This document shows, one piece after another, positions 5,547 through 8,404 of a DNA stretch of 8,404 nucleotides (positions are counted from its first letter, which is position 1; every line of letters starts with the position of its first letter). The notes under the pieces were generated by a model that searched no databases, was not told the DNA's origin, and saw nothing but the letters and a program-made list of their open reading frames with translations. Where the stretch lies: the NCBI GenBank assembly GCA_015661045.1, contig JACVQG010000034.1, forward strand, positions 1 through 8,404, read 5' to 3'. The position numbers were made by a program, and so were the translations under genes. Source of the DNA: Dehalococcoidia bacterium (GTDB lineage: Bacteria; Chloroflexota; Dehalococcoidia; JACVQG01).

Positions 5547-6698
5547 ATGGGTAAATCGTGGACTTTGGCTCTGGTGGTGTTTATGGTCTTTATATTTTCC
5601 TGTTCATCAGTGACAACCCCATCCTTTACAGAAGCTCCCAAGCCCACCGCGACAGTGACGCCGTCGAGTGATGTGGCAACTGCGCCGAGCGTCGCTCCTG
5701 ATGATGCCGTCTGGGCCCAGGTAGTGAAAGCCGCCAGGCAGGAGGGGACGGTGGTAGGCTATGTGGCTACTGGCCTGTGCTGTGAGTGGGGACAGGCGAT
5801 GGCCAAGGCATTCAAAGAGAAGTATGGCATAACCGTGGAGCTTCTCTCCTTGAGCGGAAGGCAGGCTGTGGAGAAAGTCTCTGTAGAGCAGCAGATAGGC
5901 AAGCCTATAGCTGACTTTGTCCAGACAGGTGTCGCTACAGCCATGGAAGCTCACAGCCGTGGGATGTCAGTGAGCATAGTCCGCGACCTGCCCGTCATGA
6001 GGGATAAAAACGTCTTTATCACGGACCCTGTTTTTTCACCTGGTGAGGATATCCTTAATCTCGCACCGAACGTCATCACTATCCTGGTAAATGACAAGGT
6101 GAAGCCCGAGGACTATCCCCGTTCCTACAAGGATTTACTCAACCCGAAATGGAAAGGACAGATTATCATGAGTGACCCTCGCTCCGGAGGAGGAACTGTC
6201 AATATGTTCACCACACACAGCTACTACAAGACACTGGACCTCGATTTCTGGCGCGACTTAATGAAGCAAAAGCCCGCTTTGTGGGCAGGAAGTAGCACGG
6301 AGGAATATAACATGGTGGCCCGAGGCGAATACCTCATTGATTTCAACGGGGGTGGAGGTAGTACCGCAGCCATTATTGCCGAAGGAGCGCCCATGCGGGG
6401 CGACCTGGCTATGGTGGAGGGTACCGTGAACCAGAGCTATACTATGCAGGTGGTAAAGAACGCCGCCCACCCCAATGCCGTTAGAGTGCTGGTTAACTGG
6501 ATTTTTTCCCAGGAGGGACAGGATATATACGCCAGGGTATCTGCCCGGGCGTCCCAGAGAAAGGATGTGCCTGACTACACTACCCCTCGTGCCAGGGTAA
6601 AGTCGATACGTCTCCTGGATAGGACCTGGGATGCGGCGGTTTACGGCGATAAGCTGGCGAACTCGGGTATCCTGGAGGAAATCTTCGGTAAGAAATAA
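5547..6698 (+). CDS. ABC-type solute-binding lipoprotein SBP4 (divergent paralogue)
   Basis: This 383-residue receptor starts at an ATG behind GGGAGGTGA. The signal peptide ends in I-F-S-C (Cys19), followed by a Pro/Thr/Ser/Ala linker to about residue 52. The mature fold matches SBP2 and SBP3 along its length: W56-A-Q-V-V-K-A-A, the S-G-R-Q-A-V-E-K segment, P-K-W-K-G, D210-P-R-S-G-G-G, W246-A-G-S-S-T-E, A-A-H-P-N-A and a C-terminal I-F-G-K-K. The pocket-like segment is quite different: D-F-N-G-G-G-G-S-T replaces S/T-P-H/Y-A-A-D, and a vicinal C78-C79 pair stands in the N-terminal loop where the others have Y-F-T-G or Q-F-A-G. The ligand is therefore likely to differ. Its DNA is more GC-rich in third positions than SBP1-3 by eye. 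Cupin C follows after 171 bases. No transporter membrane genes are nearby. Confidence 0.92.
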   Translation: MGKSWTLALVVFMVFIFSCSSVTTPSFTEAPKPTATVTPSSDVATAPSVAPDDAVWAQVVKAARQEGTVVGYVATGLCCEWGQAMAKAFKEKYGITVELLSLSGRQAVEKVSVEQQIGKPIADFVQTGVATAMEAHSRGMSVSIVRDLPVMRDKNVFITDPVFSPGEDILNLAPNVITILVNDKVKPEDYPRSYKDLLNPKWKGQIIMSDPRSGGGTVNMFTTHSYYKTLDLDFWRDLMKQKPALWAGSSTEEYNMVARGEYLIDFNGGGGSTAAIIAEGAPMRGDLAMVEGTVNQSYTMQVVKNAAHPNAVRVLVNWIFSQEGQDIYARVSARASQRKDVPDYTTPRARVKSIRLLDRTWDAAVYGDKLANSGILEEIFGKK

Positions 6699-6718
6699 TG
6701 TCAGGCCAGAGGGGAACT

Positions 6719-6730
6719 TCCCTATAGGGA
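6719..6730. promoter_or_regulatory. 12-bp perfect palindrome downstream of SBP4
   Basis: TCCCTATAGGGA is fully self-complementary, so it could be a dimeric regulator site ahead of cupin C; it has no room for a hairpin loop. GGGGAAC directly before it can also pair with TTCCC. A single occurrence in the window gives weak support. Confidence 0.2.
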
Positions 6731-6771
6731 TAAGCCGACGCGCGGATTGCCACTTGACCCAAGCAAAAGAC

Positions 6772-6855
6772 ATGGAGGACCAGGCCCGCTTCTGTGCTGA
6801 TGACTTTATCAGCAAGCTAGTAGGCCAAGACAAATATAACCGATACGGAAAGTAA
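6772..6855 (+). CDS. Possible 27-residue ORF or gene remnant before cupin C
   Basis: ATG at 6772 opens M-E-D-Q-A-R-F-C-A-D-D-F-I-S-K-L and ends Y-N-R-Y-G-K, with TAA at 6853-6855 just before the cupin C ribosome binding site. The frame is open further upstream, into the end of SBP4. No good ribosome binding site precedes the ATG. The composition is protein-like (amphipathic, charged), so it could be the tail of a deleted gene or a small leader ORF. I do not recognise it. Confidence 0.22.
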   Translation: MEDQARFCADDFISKLVGQDKYNRYGK

Positions 6856-6869
6856 TAAAGGAGGATCTT

Positions 6870-8006
6870 ATGGAACGGGTTTCAGAGCGTAAGCGTGAGT
6901 CAGAACCAGTCATATACAGCACCATAATTGAACAGGGCCAGCAATTTGTCCGCGACTTCCAGCAAAGGTTGGAAAACGCACCACGTGTAGTAAAGTTTAA
7001 CCAGTATCCAACTATGACGAACGCAATGGCCCGTCACAAACAGTATACTCAGCATGAGCCGGCCAATGAAGGACACATACAGCACAGGGCTAAAAGGCTG
7101 GCTATAACCTCGTTTAACCTTAGAGAGCAGATTTTCCCGCCCGGCATGAAATCCGGAGTGCACCGCCACTTTCTGGAAGCTGTTTTCTACGTTATTGAAG
7201 GTGAGGGCCATGTCATCCACGACGGCATCAAGTATCCATGGGAAGCGGGGGATGTTATATGCGTCCCGACATATTGCGTCCATGAGCGTGCCAATTCCAG
7301 CAATACCAAGGAGGCTCGCATGCTGGTATCGACCCATTTAGTATTTGAACTACTTGGCCTGGAATCAACCGAGCAGATAAAGGTAAATGCTAACTATAGG
7401 CCTCCCGAGGGATCCCAGGAGATCCGTGACTCGCGGGGAGAACTCGTAGGCTACAAATATCCCGACGGCCTGGAACTGAAAATAGGCGCTGACCCAAAGT
7501 TCCAGGCTCTGATGGATGCTAAGAAGCAGGTTGAATTCGCCGGGCAGCCCCATGACACCTATGATCGGTATTGCCAAACCCTGGTGGAGCAAACGCGGTG
7601 GCGCTTTTCCATGCCCCATGTAGTAAAAGGCAAGGAAGTTCCCTGGGAGAACACCCGCATGGGTAAAATAAAGCACCTGGTTAGTCCATACCGTCCCTCC
7701 CCCCTCATGCTCTACGATGTTTATGTCCAGGAAATACCACCGGGTGGACATTCTGGCAAACATCGGCATGTAAGCGAAGAGGCACATAAGATTCTATCTG
7801 GCCGAGGCTACGATATTCAGGATGGCAAAAGATATGATTGGGACGCTGAGGATGTGGTAGCGGTGCCGATTAACACGGTTCATCAGCATTTTAATGCATC
7901 CCCGGATAAGCCAGTCACCTTTGTATCCTTCCAGTCCAGAATATTTCATCACCTGGGCCATGGCGGATTCGAGCACATGGAGGATGCGCCAGACTACAGA
8001 GCGTGA
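6870..8006 (+). CDS. Double cupin protein C (both metal sites intact)
   Basis: This 378-residue soluble bicupin has AAAGGAGG (6857-6864) five bases before its ATG. An N-terminal helical part (to about residue 80) precedes domain 1, with G-V-H98-R-H100-F-L-E103, the E-G-E-G turn and H138-x3-N142. A linker of about 120 residues leads to domain 2, with G-K-H298-R-H300-x3-E304, D-G-K-R-Y-D-W and V-H338-Q-H-F-N342. Both barrels keep the metal-binding His set, unlike cupins A and B. Two-barrel architecture with HxH...His sites recalls gentisate 1,2-dioxygenase-type bicupins, but oxygen-dependent ring cleavage would be odd beside an oxygen-sensitive dehydratase, so a non-oxygenase role is just as possible. 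N- and C-termini match cupin A, pointing to a shared ancestor. It is the best candidate here for the catalytic cupin. Confidence 0.9.
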   Translation: MERVSERKRESEPVIYSTIIEQGQQFVRDFQQRLENAPRVVKFNQYPTMTNAMARHKQYTQHEPANEGHIQHRAKRLAITSFNLREQIFPPGMKSGVHRHFLEAVFYVIEGEGHVIHDGIKYPWEAGDVICVPTYCVHERANSSNTKEARMLVSTHLVFELLGLESTEQIKVNANYRPPEGSQEIRDSRGELVGYKYPDGLELKIGADPKFQALMDAKKQVEFAGQPHDTYDRYCQTLVEQTRWRFSMPHVVKGKEVPWENTRMGKIKHLVSPYRPSPLMLYDVYVQEIPPGGHSGKHRHVSEEAHKILSGRGYDIQDGKRYDWDAEDVVAVPINTVHQHFNASPDKPVTFVSFQSRIFHHLGHGGFEHMEDAPDYRA

Positions 8007-8018
8007 AAAGAATAAACC

Positions 8019-8043
8019 GGATAGCTCCGGGACAAAGCTATCC
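8019..8043 (+). terminator. 8-bp perfect hairpin after cupin C, possible weak terminator
   Basis: GGATAGCT (8019-8026) pairs perfectly with AGCTATCC (8036-8043) around a 9-base loop, 12 bases after the cupin C stop. Only CTTTAAT follows, so as a terminator it would be leaky. CCGG at 8017-8020 can instead pair with CCGG at 8027-8030, giving a competing small stem. It marks a likely boundary or attenuation point between the cupin array and the dehydratase gene. Confidence 0.5.
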
Positions 8044-8137
8044 CTTTAATGGATAAAAAACTAGAGTTGGTTTCAATGCTTCGTCCGGGGAAACGAGAAC
8101 TACTGGCCTGGATATATTGGTTTCTGAAGGAGGTTAT

Positions 8138-8404
8138 ATGGAGAGCTCTTTAGCGACGCTGAGGGAAAGTGTTAACCACCGTCATGAGTACGCTCAAGCT
8201 TGGAAGCAAATAAATGCGGGCAAGGTAGCTGGAGTATTCTGCATATATGTTCCAGAAGAAATCTTGCATGCTATGGGTATCCTCTCAGTACGTATCAGGG
8301 GCAGCCGGGAGCCGGAGGATGTAACCGAGCCCTACATTACCGGGTGGTGGTGTGCCCATTGCCGCAGCAGCATGGCTGAGGTGTTAAAAGGTAAATACTC
8401 ATAT
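8138..8404 (+). CDS. 2-hydroxyacyl-CoA dehydratase/benzoyl-CoA reductase-type subunit, 3' truncated (89 residues)
   Basis: An ATG at 8138 behind AAGGAGG (8127-8133, four bases) opens a frame that runs off the window. The stretch from residue 29, K-V-A-G-V-F-C35-I-Y-V-P-E-E-I-L-H-A-M-G, followed by a basic strand (V-R-I-R-G), matches the N-terminal hallmark of HgdB/HgdC, FldB/FldC and BcrB/BcrC-type subunits, which hold an oxygen-sensitive iron-sulfur cluster and act on acyl-CoA thioesters in the cytoplasm. A further W-W-C72-A-H-C75-R-S-S-M segment gives possible cluster Cys ligands. A partner subunit and an ATP-dependent activator would be expected downstream. Whether this is a dehydratase of 2-hydroxyacyl-CoA or an aromatic reductase subunit cannot be told from 89 residues. 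Its presence suggests anaerobic metabolism. Confidence 0.8.
   Translation, partial: MESSLATLRESVNHRHEYAQAWKQINAGKVAGVFCIYVPEEILHAMGILSVRIRGSREPEDVTEPYITGWWCAHCRSSMAEVLKGKYSY

Noticed and set aside
6258..6833. Antisense open frame of 191 codons opposite the end of SBP4
   Set aside because: It overlaps a well-supported SBP gene, shows no family features, and its start lacks good context.
1..8404. CRISPR array, tRNA or rRNA genes
   Set aside because: No regularly spaced short repeats and no recognisable tRNA or rRNA sequences were seen on either strand.

Overview
The window has the look of an anaerobic or facultatively anaerobic bacterium, plausibly of the Chloroflexota (Dehalococcoidia-like). 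The clues are lipoproteins with a lipobox Cys followed by a Thr/Ser/Pro/Ala-rich linker, strong AAGGAGG-type ribosome binding sites, frequent ATA isoleucine codons, intermediate GC, and a 2-hydroxyacyl-CoA dehydratase-family gene at the right edge. That placement is an inference from style; no marker gene is present.

All recognised genes lie on the + strand with gaps under 200 bases, so one long transcription unit or a few coupled ones is likely. The layout is a repeated two-gene theme. It runs: solute-binding lipoprotein SBP1 (5' truncated by the window edge, 2-502); double cupin A (599-1684); SBP2 (1767-2930); a gap where a cupin would be expected (2931-3129); SBP3 (3130-4290); double cupin B (4359-5456); SBP4 (5547-6698); double cupin C (6870-8006); and, after a perfect 8-bp hairpin, the start of a 2-hydroxyacyl-CoA dehydratase/benzoyl-CoA reductase-type subunit (8138 to the end).

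SBP1, SBP2 and SBP3 are recent duplicates. They share long identical stretches of DNA, near-identical 3' flanks (503-581 and 2931-3011) and a shared 5' leader (1719-1766 and 3083-3129). SBP4 is an older paralogue. The three cupins are far more different from one another than SBP1-3 are; A and C look colinear and B stands apart. They also differ in how many of their two metal sites survive: both in C, one complete plus one altered in B, one three-His site plus one lost site in A. No permease or ATPase is present, so the binding proteins must use components encoded elsewhere or serve another role.

A working model, as inference only: an exported family of receptors with diversified pockets captures small, possibly carboxylated or aromatic molecules. 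Paired cytoplasmic bicupins, resembling the gentisate-dioxygenase type in layout, bind or convert them, and a CoA-dependent dehydratase/reductase continues the pathway. The repeated, mix-and-match pairing of receptor and cupin, with small leader ORFs ahead of the receptor genes, is the most unusual aspect of the window.
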